Source of the DNA: Alphaproteobacteria bacterium
Lineage (GTDB): Bacteria > Pseudomonadota > Alphaproteobacteria > Rickettsiales > SXRF01
DNA: 64,000 nt
Assembly: GCA_025362975.1 (NCBI GenBank)
Contig: JANYES010000021.1
Span: 62,001-126,000 of the forward strand
Direction of reading: 5' to 3'
The translations under genes were made by a program, and so were the position numbers. Below, in pieces: positions 50,875 to 60,319 of this stretch (positions within the stretch are counted from its first letter, which is position 1; every line of letters starts with the position of its first letter). Under the pieces are notes generated by a model. The model was not told the DNA's origin, did not search any database, and worked only from the letters and a program-made list of their open reading frames with translations.

Positions 50875-52266
50875 CTACCAGCCTTTTGCTGCCATCGCTG
50901 CGCCGACGCGCACCTGGTTTCTGCCGTTATTCTTAGCTTCATACAACGCTTCGTCGGCGCGTTTGAGCAGGCTTTCGGCGCTGTCGCCATCGGGGTGCAG
51001 GGAGGCAACGCCGATGCTTACGGTTTTGTTGATAGCGTCGCCGTTATTGTTGATTTTAAACGGGGTTGCTTCGACGATTTCGCGCATGCGCTGCGCTGCG
51101 GCAAGGGCCGATTGCGGGTTGGTTTCCGGCATGAGGATGACGAATTCTTCGCCGCCGAAACGCGAGGCAAGTTCCGCCGAACGCGATTCTTGGATGATGA
51201 TGTTGGAGAGTTGCTGGAGAATCAGATCGCCGACATCGTGGCCGTAGGTGTCGTTGACGGATTTGAAATGGTCCATATCTAGCATCATGAGGGCCAAGTG
51301 CTTGCCATTTTTGAGCGACTGCTTGACCATGTTACCTAAGTGGGTGTTGAGATAATGGCGGTTATAGAGGCCTGTAAGGGCGTCGGTGATCGCCATTGAA
51401 ATGCTTTTCTGGTAGGTGGATTTCAAGGCTTCTTGATAGCGCTTGCGGCGCACCTGCGAGCGGACGCGGGCCATCATCTCATTTTTGTCGACGGGGACGA
51501 TGAGATAGTCGTTGATGCCCATTTCCAAGGCTTTGTACATCACGCGGGTGTCGTCCTCGTCGACGAGGACGAGCAGTGGAGTGTTGCGGATTTCTTCCTG
51601 CGATTTGAGCTGGGATGCGAGGCGCAAGCCGTCGGCATCGCTAAGCAACGTGCTGATGAGCACTACGTCGTAGTCGCCTTCGCTGGCTTTTGCGACGGCT
51701 TTATCGGATTCCTGCACCCATTCGGCTTTGAAATTTTCATTGAGCGCGGCAATGATTTGTTTACCCTGCACGACGTCGTCGTCAACCAAAAGGACTTTTG
51801 CGCCGTTGACGTTCGAGATGAAGGCGGTGTCGATTTCGGAGGCGATGCCCATTTCATGGCTAGTTTTATCGCGGAGGCGGACTTCGTCGAGGAGTTGCTT
51901 GATGCGGATGAGCGATTTGACGCGGGCGAACAGTGCCATGTCGTTGATGGGTTTGGTCAGGAAATCGTCGGCGCCGACTTCGAGGCCTTTGAGGCGGTCG
52001 GCTTTTTCGGAAAGTGCTGTGACCATGACGACAGGAATGTGGGAAACTTCCGGGTCCTGCTTGAGTTTGGTGCAGACTTCGAAACCGTCCATGCCGGGCA
52101 TCATGATGTCGAGCAGGATGAGGTCTGGCTTGTGTTCTTTGACTTGCTTCAGGGCTTCAAAGCCGTCTTTGGCGGTGATGACGTCGTAATACTCGTTGGC
52201 GAGTTTCGCTTCTAAAAGTTTGACGTTAGCGGGGACGTCGTCGACGACGAGGATCTGAGCGGTCAT
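50875..52266 (-). CDS. pleD: Diguanylate cyclase response regulator PleD
   Basis: 463 residues: receiver 1 (about 3-120), receiver 2 (about 155-275) and a C-terminal GGDEF domain. Receiver 1 is intact (VVDDVPANVKLLEAKL, LILLDIMMPGMDGFEVC). Receiver 2 lacks the phospho-Asp (VVLISTLLSDADG). The active site is SRFGGEEFVILMPET. The usual inhibitory I-site RxxD reads RSAE. In Caulobacter, PleD makes c-di-GMP at the pole during the swarmer-to-stalked transition. It is in an operon with divK, the standard arrangement. Confidence 0.94.
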   Translation of the reverse strand: MTAQILVVDDVPANVKLLEAKLANEYYDVITAKDGFEALKQVKEHKPDLILLDIMMPGMDGFEVCTKLKQDPEVSHIPVVMVTALSEKADRLKGLEVGADDFLTKPINDMALFARVKSLIRIKQLLDEVRLRDKTSHEMGIASEIDTAFISNVNGAKVLLVDDDVVQGKQIIAALNENFKAEWVQESDKAVAKASEGDYDVVLISTLLSDADGLRLASQLKSQEEIRNTPLLVLVDEDDTRVMYKALEMGINDYLIVPVDKNEMMARVRSQVRRKRYQEALKSTYQKSISMAITDALTGLYNRHYLNTHLGNMVKQSLKNGKHLALMMLDMDHFKSVNDTYGHDVGDLILQQLSNIIIQESRSAELASRFGGEEFVILMPETNPQSALAAAQRMREIVEATPFKINNNGDAINKTVSIGVASLHPDGDSAESLLKRADEALYEAKNNGRNQVRVGAAMAAKGW

Positions 52267-52268
52267 AG

Positions 52269-52649
52269 TTAGACTACCTCTTCTTCACCGAGGAAACGAC
52301 GGACGGTGTTTAAAAACGGAACGATGGAAATCGGCTTGGAAATATAGGCCTGACAACCGGCGGAAAGGATTTTCTCTTCGTCGTCTTTCATCGCAAACGC
52401 GGTGACGGCAATGATGGGGATTTCGCAGATGATATCTTCCGATTTCAAACGGCGCGTGACGTCGAGGCCGGAGATCTCGGGGAGCTGGATGTCCATGAGG
52501 ATAAGGTCCGGACGTTCGCTGCGGGTGAGCGCGATGGCCTCAAGGCCTTCTTTCGTTTCGATAGTTTCATAACCATGCGCAGTCAGAAGATCGCGGAACA
52601 ACTTAAGGTTCAGGTCATTATCTTCGACTATAAGAATGCGCTTCTTCAT
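52269..52649 (-). CDS. divK: Single-domain response regulator DivK
   Basis: 126 residues, one receiver domain: [34 protein letters not shown] with the phospho-Asp, [16 protein letters not shown] and [10 protein letters not shown]. Adjacency to pleD (2-base gap) identifies it as DivK, which controls the CckA-CtrA phosphorelay through DivL. The 187 bases upstream contain TTAA pairs (around 52740-52755) with an 8-base gap, a near miss for a CtrA box. Confidence 0.93.
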   Translation of the reverse strand: MKKRILIVEDNDLNLKLFRDLLTAHGYETIETKEGLEAIALTRSERPDLILMDIQLPEISGLDVTRRLKSEDIICEIPIIAVTAFAMKDDEEKILSAGCQAYISKPISIVPFLNTVRRFLGEEEVV

Positions 52650-52836
52650 TCGGTTCCAAGAAAAGTAATATTTCGTTCCTTCACGAATAAGCCATAAGAC
52701 TTAAAAAATGCTGAACAAATGTATAATAATTACGAATTCTTAAAATTACGTTTAAGCCATTGAATCAAATGGGTGCGCGACCACTCGTACAGCTAAAAGC
52801 CGCAGGAAACCTCACATGGCTGGTCAAAGATTTTAG

Positions 52837-53550
52837 TTAAGGGGTTGGTTTGGTTGGCTTTTTTCGTTTAGCGGGTTTTTTAACTGGCTCTACCGCTTTC
52901 TTCTCTTTATCTGCATCTGGCTCAACTGGCTTGTCGGAAAGCTTCATTTTATCCGGTGGCAGGCGGAATTCACAGGCAACGGCGGTGATGTCGTAGACCG
53001 GATGTTCTAAACCGGAGAGGCCGGGGCTGGAGGAGAACATCCAGCCAAGGAAAATGCGATGTGATTCTTCGCCGTTATGAACTTCGCGGATTTCTAAGAG
53101 GATGGCGTTTTCCGGGCGGTCTTCAGGGGCAGAGTTCCAGCAGCGGCGCGGAATGATCTCGAGGCTGCCGAAATGCAGCGTGCCGCCGATAGGACCTTCG
53201 AGCTTGGAGATGTGGCCGGTCACCTTATTAAGCCCCTGCAACACGGCGGTGTTGGAGATTTGCGGGTTTTCTTCCTCGGCGGATTTTTTAGCGGCAGTGA
53301 CGGCGGCGGGTTCGCTGGCCTGAGTAGCTGCAGACGCGGTGGCGGCTGCCGGTGTTACGGGTTTGGGCAGCACGATGGGGGCAACGGCCATCACGGGCGA
53401 TGGGTTGACCGGGCGTACGGGCTGGGGTGTGGGCGGCAGCACGTCGACGCCGGGATTGGCCTCGTGCTCACTGGCGGAGAACGGCACGGCGTAGGTCGGC
53501 TGCGGCAGCAGGGCTGCGAACACTAAAGCTATGATGGCGGATTGGCGCAT
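52837..53550 (-). CDS. DUF2155 domain exported protein
   Basis: 237 residues from ATG 53550, 2 bases after the mlaD stop. This start gives a signal peptide (MRQSAIIALVFAALLPQPTYA); a longer frame would add a Lys-rich leader and hide it. The DUF2155 core is clear: NTAVLQGLNKVTGHISKLEG, LHFGSLEIIPRRCW and FLGWMFSSSPGLSGLEHPVY. A Pro/Ala linker precedes it and a Lys-rich tail follows. It is a periplasmic protein of unknown function that commonly sits near NDUFA12 and mlaD in alphaproteobacteria. Confidence 0.88.
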   Translation of the reverse strand: MRQSAIIALVFAALLPQPTYAVPFSASEHEANPGVDVLPPTPQPVRPVNPSPVMAVAPIVLPKPVTPAAATASAATQASEPAAVTAAKKSAEEENPQISNTAVLQGLNKVTGHISKLEGPIGGTLHFGSLEIIPRRCWNSAPEDRPENAILLEIREVHNGEESHRIFLGWMFSSSPGLSGLEHPVYDITAVACEFRLPPDKMKLSDKPVEPDADKEKKAVEPVKKPAKRKKPTKPTP

Positions 53551-53551
53551 T

Positions 53552-54070
53552 TTACTGGATGGTAGGCGGCATGCCGGCGGATTTTTTGGACGGGGCTTTC
53601 TCTTCTTTGTCTTCGCCTTTTTTGTCGACGCCACCGCCGGAGAACATGAATTTGCCGATCAGCTCTTCAAGGTTAACTGCTGACTGGGTGAATTCCAGCT
53701 TGCCGCCGTCGGCGAGCATCTTGTCGTCGTTGCCGGGGGTGATCTGGATGTATTTTTCGCCGAGGAGGCCGGAGCTGACGATAGCGGCGGAGGAGTCCTT
53801 AGGAATCGGCGTCGCGGCGCGAATCTGCATGGAGGCAACTGCTTCGTAGGTTTGGGGGTCGAGTGTGAGGTTCGATATGACGCCGATCTTGATGCCGCCG
53901 ATGCGGACGTCGCTGCCGTTCGAGATGCCAGAGGCGTTGCCGAATTTACCGGTGATCGTGTAACCGGCTTCCACCCTTACCTGGCTACCTTCATAAGCGA
54001 AGGCGAGGAAGGCAAGAGCCACGATCAGAACGACGGCGCCCATCAGTGTTTCGAGGAGATTTTTTTTCAT
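53552..54070 (-). CDS. mlaD: MlaD family lipid-transport protein
   Basis: 172 residues. An N-terminal membrane anchor (NLLETLMGAVVLIVALAFLAF) is followed by one MCE domain (TGKFGNASGISNGSDVRIGGIKIG, SSGLLGEKYIQITPG). MlaD is the periplasmic substrate-binding subunit of the Mla phospholipid transport system. The other Mla genes (mlaEF, mlaBC) are not in the window. It is directly upstream of the DUF2155 gene. Confidence 0.92.
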   Translation of the reverse strand: MKKNLLETLMGAVVLIVALAFLAFAYEGSQVRVEAGYTITGKFGNASGISNGSDVRIGGIKIGVISNLTLDPQTYEAVASMQIRAATPIPKDSSAAIVSSGLLGEKYIQITPGNDDKMLADGGKLEFTQSAVNLEELIGKFMFSGGGVDKKGEDKEEKAPSKKSAGMPPTIQ

Positions 54071-54199
54071 AGCGGAACCTTGTGTAACCCTTTGCGTATC
54101 TTTTTACTTGTCTTATCAAGGATTCAATAGCAAAAAAGAAACCAGAGCGAAATAGAAAAGAGAACTTTGGCGACAAGGTTTTCATTAACGGACGGCAAC

Positions 54200-55057
54200 A
54201 TGCCCATACGCGCACATTTACGACTGATCCGGCCCAAGCAATGGACCAAAAACGGTTTCGTCGTCGCGCCAATTTTCTTTGCCCACCAGATGATGAATTT
54301 CTCCGCGTGGTATCATGTGCTGATCGCGGCGTTTTGTTTTCTGTGTATTTCGTGCATGGCATATATCTTTAACGATATATTCGACGTTAAGGAGGATCAG
54401 CGACATCCGGTGAAAAAGCGGCGGCCTATTGCTTCGGGGGAAATTAGCGTTTTACAGGCGGCGACGCTGGGTTGCCTGTTCGCATCCGTGTCGTTGTTTA
54501 CGCTTAGCACCCTGCCCTATCAGTGCGCGGTGATTGCGGCAATTTATGTAGGGCTGAACCTTGCGTATACGTTTTACCTGAAGCGGATTGCAATCATCGA
54601 TATCTTCATGATCTCGTTTTGCTATGTGCTGCGCGTGTTGATGGGGTGTTATGCGCTGGTGGTGACGGTGTCGCCGTGGATTATCCTGACTACGTTTATG
54701 CTGGCGTTATTCCTCGGGTTTGGGAAGCGCTACCATGAGCTGGGGTTTGAGGATTATGCAAAGTATAAACCGAATCTGCAGCAATACAGCCGGGCGCTGC
54801 TCGATAAGCTGGTGACGATTACGGGCTGTTCGGCGCTGATCGCATACGCTATTTATACTACGGAAATCGCCAGGCAGAACGGTCAGGTCGGCGTGGTGTA
54901 TACGGTGGCGTTCGTGGCGTTCGGGCTTTTTCGTTATTTGCAGACAATTTATGTTTTCAATGAAGGCGGCGAGCCGGAAAATATCGTGCTGAAAGATAAA
55001 TGGCAGCTTGCCAATTTCGTCGTGTGGCTGGCGGTTACCTTATGGCTTATGGGCTGA
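54200..55057 (+). CDS. UbiA-family transferase, decaprenyl-phosphate phosphoribosyltransferase-like
   Basis: 285 residues from ATG 54200 (GGACGG upstream); a TTG at 54167 is an alternative. It has about eight membrane helices. The N-terminal LRLIRPKQWTKNGFVVAPIF and the acidic motif YIFNDIFDVKEDQRHPVKKRRPIASG match the UbiA-superfamily enzymes that attach 5-phosphoribose to decaprenyl phosphate (mycobacterial Rv3806c type). The product is a precursor of lipid-linked pentose. A membrane protein follows with a 16-base overlap. The pair is on the + strand, wedged between mlaD and NDUFA12. Confidence 0.85.
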   Translation: MPIRAHLRLIRPKQWTKNGFVVAPIFFAHQMMNFSAWYHVLIAAFCFLCISCMAYIFNDIFDVKEDQRHPVKKRRPIASGEISVLQAATLGCLFASVSLFTLSTLPYQCAVIAAIYVGLNLAYTFYLKRIAIIDIFMISFCYVLRVLMGCYALVVTVSPWIILTTFMLALFLGFGKRYHELGFEDYAKYKPNLQQYSRALLDKLVTITGCSALIAYAIYTTEIARQNGQVGVVYTVAFVAFGLFRYLQTIYVFNEGGEPENIVLKDKWQLANFVVWLAVTLWLMG

Positions 55058-56133
55058 TAGCGAGGCTGCGCGGACTTCCCCGCGAGCACGTTTGGAAATA
55101 TTCGACGTTTGCGTTCGTATTCCTGCTTTCACTGTATATTCCGTGTTGCATGCTGGTCGGCAGCGATTTCTTCGGGATGGACGATCGCTCGCCTAAGAGC
55201 ATGATGGAAGGCACAGGAGTGCGCCCGCACGTCTATCGCCAACTCGTGCCGCTGGTGACGCGCGCGGTGGTGGCGGTAACGCCGCAGGCGATGGAGGGAG
55301 CGGTGACGGGCGGTTTGCACGATATCGTGGCGGATAACTACATTTTCCGGGCTATTGCGCATGTGCGCCACTGGCGCGGGCCGAAGCCGCCGGAACTAGG
55401 CGATGACAGGCTGTATCCGCTGCTGGTGGTGACGCTGATCAGCTATGCGGCGCTGGTGGGCTATTTCGCATGTATGTGGACATTGGCGGGGGATTTGTTC
55501 AGGTCGCTGTCGGTGCAGGTGCTGGCGGTTAGTTTTGCGGCGCTGTCCCTGCCCCCGTTCTGTGCGAAATACGGGTATATATATGATTTTCCAGTGCTGT
55601 TTTTTACGGCGTTTTTGACGTTAATGCTGGTGCGGGAGCGCTGGCGGACGTTTTGTATTGTGCTGGCGATTGCGACGCTGAATAAGGAGACGACGATTTA
55701 CCTGATCGCGGTGTATTTCCTGTACGCGCGCACGCGGCTTTCGAAGCGCGAATATCTGGTGTATGGGCTGGTGCAGACGGTGCTGTTTGCGGTGGTGAAG
55801 ATTGGGGTGAATGTGCTCTATGCTTCGCAGCGCGGGGTGATGATGGATTACGGGTTTTACAGGCATATCGATACCGGCGTGGACGGGTATAGTGTGTATA
55901 CGCTGCTGGGGTTTGCAGCTTGTGTGGGGCTATTTGGCTATCGCTGGGAGGAAAAGCCGGTGATTTTGAAACAGTGGCTGGGGTTGTTGCCTGTTGCGGT
56001 GCTGGTGTGGGTGTTGCTTGGCAACAGGAACGAATACCGGATTTTTTACGAGATGTTCCCGGCGCTGACGTTGCTATCGGCGCACACGATGGCGTGCGTC
56101 ATCAGGAAAAATCAAGGTTTCCAGGCTTCGTAG
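55042..56133 (+). CDS. Polytopic membrane protein, possibly a GT-C-type glycosyltransferase
   Basis: 363 residues from ATG 55042, overlapping the UbiA-type gene by 16 bases. About nine membrane helices. The first outer loop is acidic (GMDDRSPKSMMEGTGVRPHVYRQLVPLV), and ATLNKETTIYLIAVYF and KYGYIYDFPVLFF are further features. The layout and the coupled polyprenyl-phosphate enzyme suggest a lipid-linked sugar transferase, but no family motif is decisive. Its 3' end overlaps the convergent NDUFA12 gene by 22 bases. Confidence 0.65.
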   Translation: MAYGLIARLRGLPREHVWKYSTFAFVFLLSLYIPCCMLVGSDFFGMDDRSPKSMMEGTGVRPHVYRQLVPLVTRAVVAVTPQAMEGAVTGGLHDIVADNYIFRAIAHVRHWRGPKPPELGDDRLYPLLVVTLISYAALVGYFACMWTLAGDLFRSLSVQVLAVSFAALSLPPFCAKYGYIYDFPVLFFTAFLTLMLVRERWRTFCIVLAIATLNKETTIYLIAVYFLYARTRLSKREYLVYGLVQTVLFAVVKIGVNVLYASQRGVMMDYGFYRHIDTGVDGYSVYTLLGFAACVGLFGYRWEEKPVILKQWLGLLPVAVLVWVLLGNRNEYRIFYEMFPALTLLSAHTMACVIRKNQGFQAS

Positions 56134-56525
56134 TCCGACGTTGTCGGCGCGCGGTGGCCGCCTTTGAGCAAGTGGCCGGGGGGCATGTAGGCACCTTTGG
56201 TGCCGGTCATGTTGGGCATGTGCGGCTTTTGCCACGGGTAGCGCTTCATACGCGAATCGGGCGGGGTTTCCTGCGTGTAGTGAAGCCAGCCATGCCATTC
56301 GGCGGGGACTTTGCTGGGCTCGGCGTAATCGAGCCTGTTGGTCATCAAGACCGGAAAAACGAGCAGCTTCTGCCACAGCGGGCGCGGCATGTCTTTGTAG
56401 ATTACCCAGCGGCGGGTGCGGCCAGTTTTGGCAGGTTTTTTCTGGGTGAAATAGCGGTTGCCGAATTGGTCAGAGCCGACATGCTTGCCGGTGAAATAGG
56501 TGCTCAGGCGCGTGGTGACGGTCAT
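56112..56525 (-). CDS. NADH:ubiquinone oxidoreductase subunit NDUFA12 family
   Basis: 137 residues. VGSDQFGNRYFTQKK, RRWVIYKDMPRPLWQK and VPAEWHGWLHYTQETPP are characteristic of NDUFA12 (B17.2), an accessory complex I subunit shared by alphaproteobacteria and mitochondria. In many relatives it is followed by mlaD and DUF2155; here two plus-strand membrane-protein genes lie between. Confidence 0.93.
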   Translation of the reverse strand: MTVTTRLSTYFTGKHVGSDQFGNRYFTQKKPAKTGRTRRWVIYKDMPRPLWQKLLVFPVLMTNRLDYAEPSKVPAEWHGWLHYTQETPPDSRMKRYPWQKPHMPNMTGTKGAYMPPGHLLKGGHRAPTTSDYEAWKP

Positions 56526-56568
56526 GGTGTTTCCAATTTTTTATCGCCCATACATACAATGAGTTGCC

Positions 56569-57660
56569 TTATCTGGCAAGCCTTGTGGTTTGATTTTTTT
56601 GGCTTAAATGCTCGCTTAGCGCGCCCTTAAGCACTTCGCGCAGGCGGAAATCGGGGCCTTCGATGATGAAGCGTTCGCAGTCGTGCTCGCCGTAGCCGGG
56701 CTGGAGGGGGCGGCCATGTTTAATAAGGTCGGGGCGTTCGGGATAGGCCATATTCAGGATGTTGGCGAGGTCGTTGAACTGGAATTGCAGCTCGGTGTCG
56801 GCAGACTGGCCGATATCGTCGTGTTTGAAGCGGGTGGTGATGAGCCAGTTGTCGGCGCCGTAGCCTTTGGTGAGGGAAGATTCGATGCGCACTTGCGGCG
56901 CGATTGCAAGCTCATGAAGCGTTTCGGACAGGCTTTCGCGCAGAGCATCGTCGCGTTTCTTTTTCCAGCGGTCGTTACGCGGCAGTGTGGCGGCCTTTGT
57001 CACATCCATTATGGAGTTGTCGACATTGGCAATGGTCTCGGCGGCGTTTTCGTTCTGGAAATGGATGAAATCGGGGCGGGAACCTTCGGCCAGTGCGCGG
57101 GCGTCGTCGAGCACGCTGCTGTCGATATCAGACAGCGGCATATCGCCGAGGCTGGCTATGCGCGAGTCGCGCAGATGCTGGGGGCCGAGGGAAATATTAT
57201 GCACCATTTCGTCATAGCGCTCGCGCGGGGCAAGCAATTTCCCTAGCGATTGCGGGGATTTCCGTAAGGCGGCGTCAATGTTTTTTACTTGTTGTTTCAG
57301 CGGAGTGAGATAGCGCAGATACTCGGCTTTGAGTGCGGAAAGTTCTTCGGTGAACGCTTTGGATTCGGCTTGGGTGAGCAGGCTGGGATCCCAGTCGAGC
57401 GGGGCGAGGTATTTGTTTTGCAGGGCGTCATGCATGTCGGAAAAATGCATGTTTAAATCCATTAAATCCATGTCGTCTTTGCTTGTGACCATGAGGTCAC
57501 CGCGCTTGAGGAGCAAGGCTTTTAGGGCATTTACCTGCAGTGCGCCGGTGCTGGAAGTGGCGGCGTCGATCAGGGCGGAAACACCTTCTAGCTTAGCGGA
57601 GACCGAGCCGAGCGCGCTGGCGCCAATGGTATGGATGAAGCTGCGGCGGGTGAGTGCCAT
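56569..57660 (-). CDS. Tat-exported hypothetical protein
   Basis: 363 residues. The N-terminus MALTRRSFIHTIGASALGSV carries a twin-arginine motif (TRRSFI) with a short hydrophobic stretch, and TatABC is encoded in this window. I do not recognise the mature protein. It is mostly helical in the first half (KDDMDLMDLNMHFSDMHDAL, LKQQVKNIDAALRKSPQSL) and mixed later (RIESSLTKGYGADNWLITTRF, DTELQFQFNDLANILNM). The start overlaps the stop of a sigma region-4-like gene (TAATG), so the two are translationally coupled. Confidence 0.75.
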   Translation of the reverse strand: MALTRRSFIHTIGASALGSVSAKLEGVSALIDAATSSTGALQVNALKALLLKRGDLMVTSKDDMDLMDLNMHFSDMHDALQNKYLAPLDWDPSLLTQAESKAFTEELSALKAEYLRYLTPLKQQVKNIDAALRKSPQSLGKLLAPRERYDEMVHNISLGPQHLRDSRIASLGDMPLSDIDSSVLDDARALAEGSRPDFIHFQNENAAETIANVDNSIMDVTKAATLPRNDRWKKKRDDALRESLSETLHELAIAPQVRIESSLTKGYGADNWLITTRFKHDDIGQSADTELQFQFNDLANILNMAYPERPDLIKHGRPLQPGYGEHDCERFIIEGPDFRLREVLKGALSEHLSQKNQTTRLAR

Positions 57661-57869
57661 TAATGAGCCCTTTCAGGGTTTTGTTCACGCAGTTTTTCGC
57701 GGGTGCGCTGGAGGGATTTGACGACGCTGTTTTCGGTGATGTCGAAGCGCTGGGATAGCTCGGCGTAATCGAGGCCATCCATATAGTTAGCAAAAAAGAT
57801 TTCGCGCGGGCCGCGCTTCGGCAAATCTGCCTTGGCAGCGTCCAGCTCCTGCTTGCTGATATCGGACAT
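57660..57869 (-). CDS. Stand-alone sigma-70 region 4-like HTH protein
   Basis: 69 residues from ATG 57869, with GAGGGGG 6 bases upstream; a TTG 15 bases earlier lacks an RBS. The chain LPKRGPREIFFANYMDGLDYAELSQRFDITENSVVKSLQRTREKL is a sigma region-4 helix-turn-helix, the part that reads the -35 box. No region 2 is present, so it cannot be a complete ECF sigma factor. It could be a small transcription factor or an adaptor at the -35 element. It is coupled to the Tat-exported gene and lies just downstream of rpoD (39-base gap). Confidence 0.75.
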   Translation of the reverse strand: MSDISKQELDAAKADLPKRGPREIFFANYMDGLDYAELSQRFDITENSVVKSLQRTREKLREQNPERAH

Positions 57870-57907
57870 GGTCAACCCCCTCAACCAAACGGCCGCCCGT
57901 TTCCCGA

Positions 57908-60268
57908 TTAGTAGTCGAGGAAGCTGCGCAGCTTGCGTGAGCGGCTCGGGTGCTTGAGCTTACGCAGGGCTTTGGCTTCGATCTGACGGATACGCTCGCG
58001 GGTGACCGAGAATTGCTGGCCGACTTCTTCGAGCGTGTGATCAGTGTTCATGCCGATGCCAAAGCGCATGCGCAGCACGCGTTCCTCACGCGGGGTGAGC
58101 GACGCGAGAATGCGAGTTGTGGTTTCCCGCAGGTTGCTCTGGATCGCAGCGTCGAGCGGCAGAATGGCGTTTTTGTCTTCGATGAAATCACCAAGATGCG
58201 AATCTTCTTCGTCGCCGATCGGCGTTTCGAGGGAGACTGGCTCTTTGGCGATTTTCATGACCTTGCGCACTTTGTCCAAAGGCATGACGAGGCGCTCGGC
58301 CAGCTCTTCCGGCGTCGGCTCGCGGCCGATTTCGTGGAGCATCTGGCGCGAGGTGCGCACGATTTTGTTGATGGTTTCGATCATGTGCACCGGAATGCGG
58401 ATGGTGCGGGCCTGATCGGCGATGGAGCGGGTGATGGCCTGGCGAATCCACCACGTGGCATACGTCGAGAATTTGTAGCCGCGGCGATATTCGAATTTAT
58501 CCACGGCTTTCATCAGGCCGATATTGCCTTCCTGAATAAGATCGAGGAATTGCAGGCCGCGATTGGTGTATTTTTTAGCGATGGAGATAACGAGACGCAA
58601 GTTGGCCTCGATCATTTCCTTTTTTGCGCGGTTGGTTTCACGCTCGCCTTTTTGCACGGCCATGATCATGCGCTTGAATTCGCCGATGTCGAGGCCGACA
58701 GCTTCGGCCATTTTCGAGGTTTCGGAGCGAATTTCAGCGATTTCAACTGCGTCTTTCTGGACAAATTCCTTCCAGCCTTTTTCAGGGCGTTCGATCATGC
58801 GGTCGAGCCATGTGGGGTCGAGTTCGTTGCCGATGTATTGTTCGAGGAAGAGTTTGCGTGGGACTTTGCGGTTTTCAGCCAGGCGCAGCAGGCGGCCTTC
58901 GAGCGTCATCAGGCGGCGGTTCATGTCGTAGAGCTTGAGGATGAGGCTTTCGACGCGGTAGATGGTGAAGCGCACACCCATCATGAGTTCGACGAGTTCG
59001 CGGTGGAATTTCTGGTACTGTTTTTCGTCGTCCTTGCTGTAGCGGCCGTCACCCATTGACTTGGTGAGACGTTTTTCCTGCAGGGTGCGCATCTTTTTCG
59101 AGATTTTCGCGAACTGGTCGAGGGTTTCGAGAATCTGCGGTTTCAGGGCATTTTCCATTGCAAGCAAAGATACGGAACCGTCGTCTTCGTCGGCTTCTTC
59201 TTCGCTGCTGCCGTCGGTCTGTTCGCCTTCTTCTTCCTCTTCTTTCAGCTCTTCCTCTTCGCCTTCGTACTCGCCCTCCTCTTCATCGTCTTCGGAGGTG
59301 GCTGCTTTTTGTTCGGCTTTGGTTTTCTTTTTGGGTTTTTCTTCTTCGATTTTGGCGGGAGCCGGGGCTGCTTTAGGAGCAGGAACGGTGCGCGCAACGG
59401 CGGGGACCGGTGCGGCAGCGGCGGGAACGGCAGGCACAGCGCCTTCGGCGCCTTCGAACATACCGGCTTCGGCACCGGCGCCGTAGGTGGCGTCGAGGTC
59501 GATAATTTCGCGCAGCAGTAGCGTGCCGGCATCGAGTTCATCGCGCCATGAGAGAATTTCTTTCATCACCAGCGGCGATTCGCACAGCGCGCTGATAACA
59601 GTTTCGCGGCCCGCTTCGATGCGCTTGGCGATTTCGATTTCGCCTTCGCGGGAGAGCAGTTCCACGTTGCCCATTTCGCGTAAATACATGCGGACAGGGT
59701 CATCAGAACGGCCGATATTTTCGACCACTTCTTCGGATGGTTCGAAGCCTTCGGGGCGGTCGGCGCCGTCCTGCGGGGTTTCTTCTTCGTTGACGGTGAT
59801 GTCAACCGAAGCGAGCGCGCTGATGGCGGCGTCGATTACTTCCGGGGAGAATTCGTCGGCGGGAAGGACGGAGTTTAACTCATCGTACGTGATGTAGCCG
59901 CGGGCTTTGCCCATCGACATCAGTTTGCGGACGATGGCGAGTTGGAGTTCTTCCTTGCTCTCTTTCGATTCTTTGGTTTCTTTGACCGGAGTTTCTTTTT
60001 TAGCTGCGATTTTAGCGGATTTCTGGTCGTTTTTCATTTCGGGTTTTTTGTCCTGCTTCTTTTCCTGCTTGACGATGGCTTGTTTCTTCTCAACCACCGG
60101 GGCCTTGCCTTTGATAGGTTTTTTGATTTCTTTGGTTTTAGCGGCCGGTTTTGACTTTGCGGCTTTTACGGGTGCGGCCTTCTTTTTCGTAACTTTTTGG
60201 GCCGTTGCTTTCGGCTTGGCTTTTTGAACTTTGGATTTCGACGATTTGGAATTGGATTTAGAGGCCAT
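57908..60268 (-). CDS. rpoD: RNA polymerase primary sigma factor (RpoD), enlarged
   Basis: 786 residues; typical RpoD has 610-690. Residues 1-105 are a Lys/Ala-rich extension. Region 1.1 follows ([20 protein letters not shown]), then region 1.2 ([21 protein letters not shown]). An Ala/Pro and very acidic segment comes around residues 285-375 ([20 protein letters not shown]). Regions 2-4 are canonical: [59 protein letters not shown] and [18 protein letters not shown]. It directs housekeeping transcription. dnaG lies upstream as usual, but two genes are inserted between. A CtrA-type box is 52 bases upstream. Confidence 0.97.
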   Translation of the reverse strand: MASKSNSKSSKSKVQKAKPKATAQKVTKKKAAPVKAAKSKPAAKTKEIKKPIKGKAPVVEKKQAIVKQEKKQDKKPEMKNDQKSAKIAAKKETPVKETKESKESKEELQLAIVRKLMSMGKARGYITYDELNSVLPADEFSPEVIDAAISALASVDITVNEEETPQDGADRPEGFEPSEEVVENIGRSDDPVRMYLREMGNVELLSREGEIEIAKRIEAGRETVISALCESPLVMKEILSWRDELDAGTLLLREIIDLDATYGAGAEAGMFEGAEGAVPAVPAAAAPVPAVARTVPAPKAAPAPAKIEEEKPKKKTKAEQKAATSEDDEEEGEYEGEEEELKEEEEEGEQTDGSSEEEADEDDGSVSLLAMENALKPQILETLDQFAKISKKMRTLQEKRLTKSMGDGRYSKDDEKQYQKFHRELVELMMGVRFTIYRVESLILKLYDMNRRLMTLEGRLLRLAENRKVPRKLFLEQYIGNELDPTWLDRMIERPEKGWKEFVQKDAVEIAEIRSETSKMAEAVGLDIGEFKRMIMAVQKGERETNRAKKEMIEANLRLVISIAKKYTNRGLQFLDLIQEGNIGLMKAVDKFEYRRGYKFSTYATWWIRQAITRSIADQARTIRIPVHMIETINKIVRTSRQMLHEIGREPTPEELAERLVMPLDKVRKVMKIAKEPVSLETPIGDEEDSHLGDFIEDKNAILPLDAAIQSNLRETTTRILASLTPREERVLRMRFGIGMNTDHTLEEVGQQFSVTRERIRQIEAKALRKLKHPSRSRKLRSFLDY

Positions 60269-60319
60269 TGAGTATCACCCTTTATGCTAAATGCAGATAT
60301 AACACATGCCCGCCAAAAA

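Noticed and set aside
52738-52760. TTAA pair upstream of divK as a CtrA box
   Set aside because: The spacer is 8 bases, not 7, so it does not meet the consensus.
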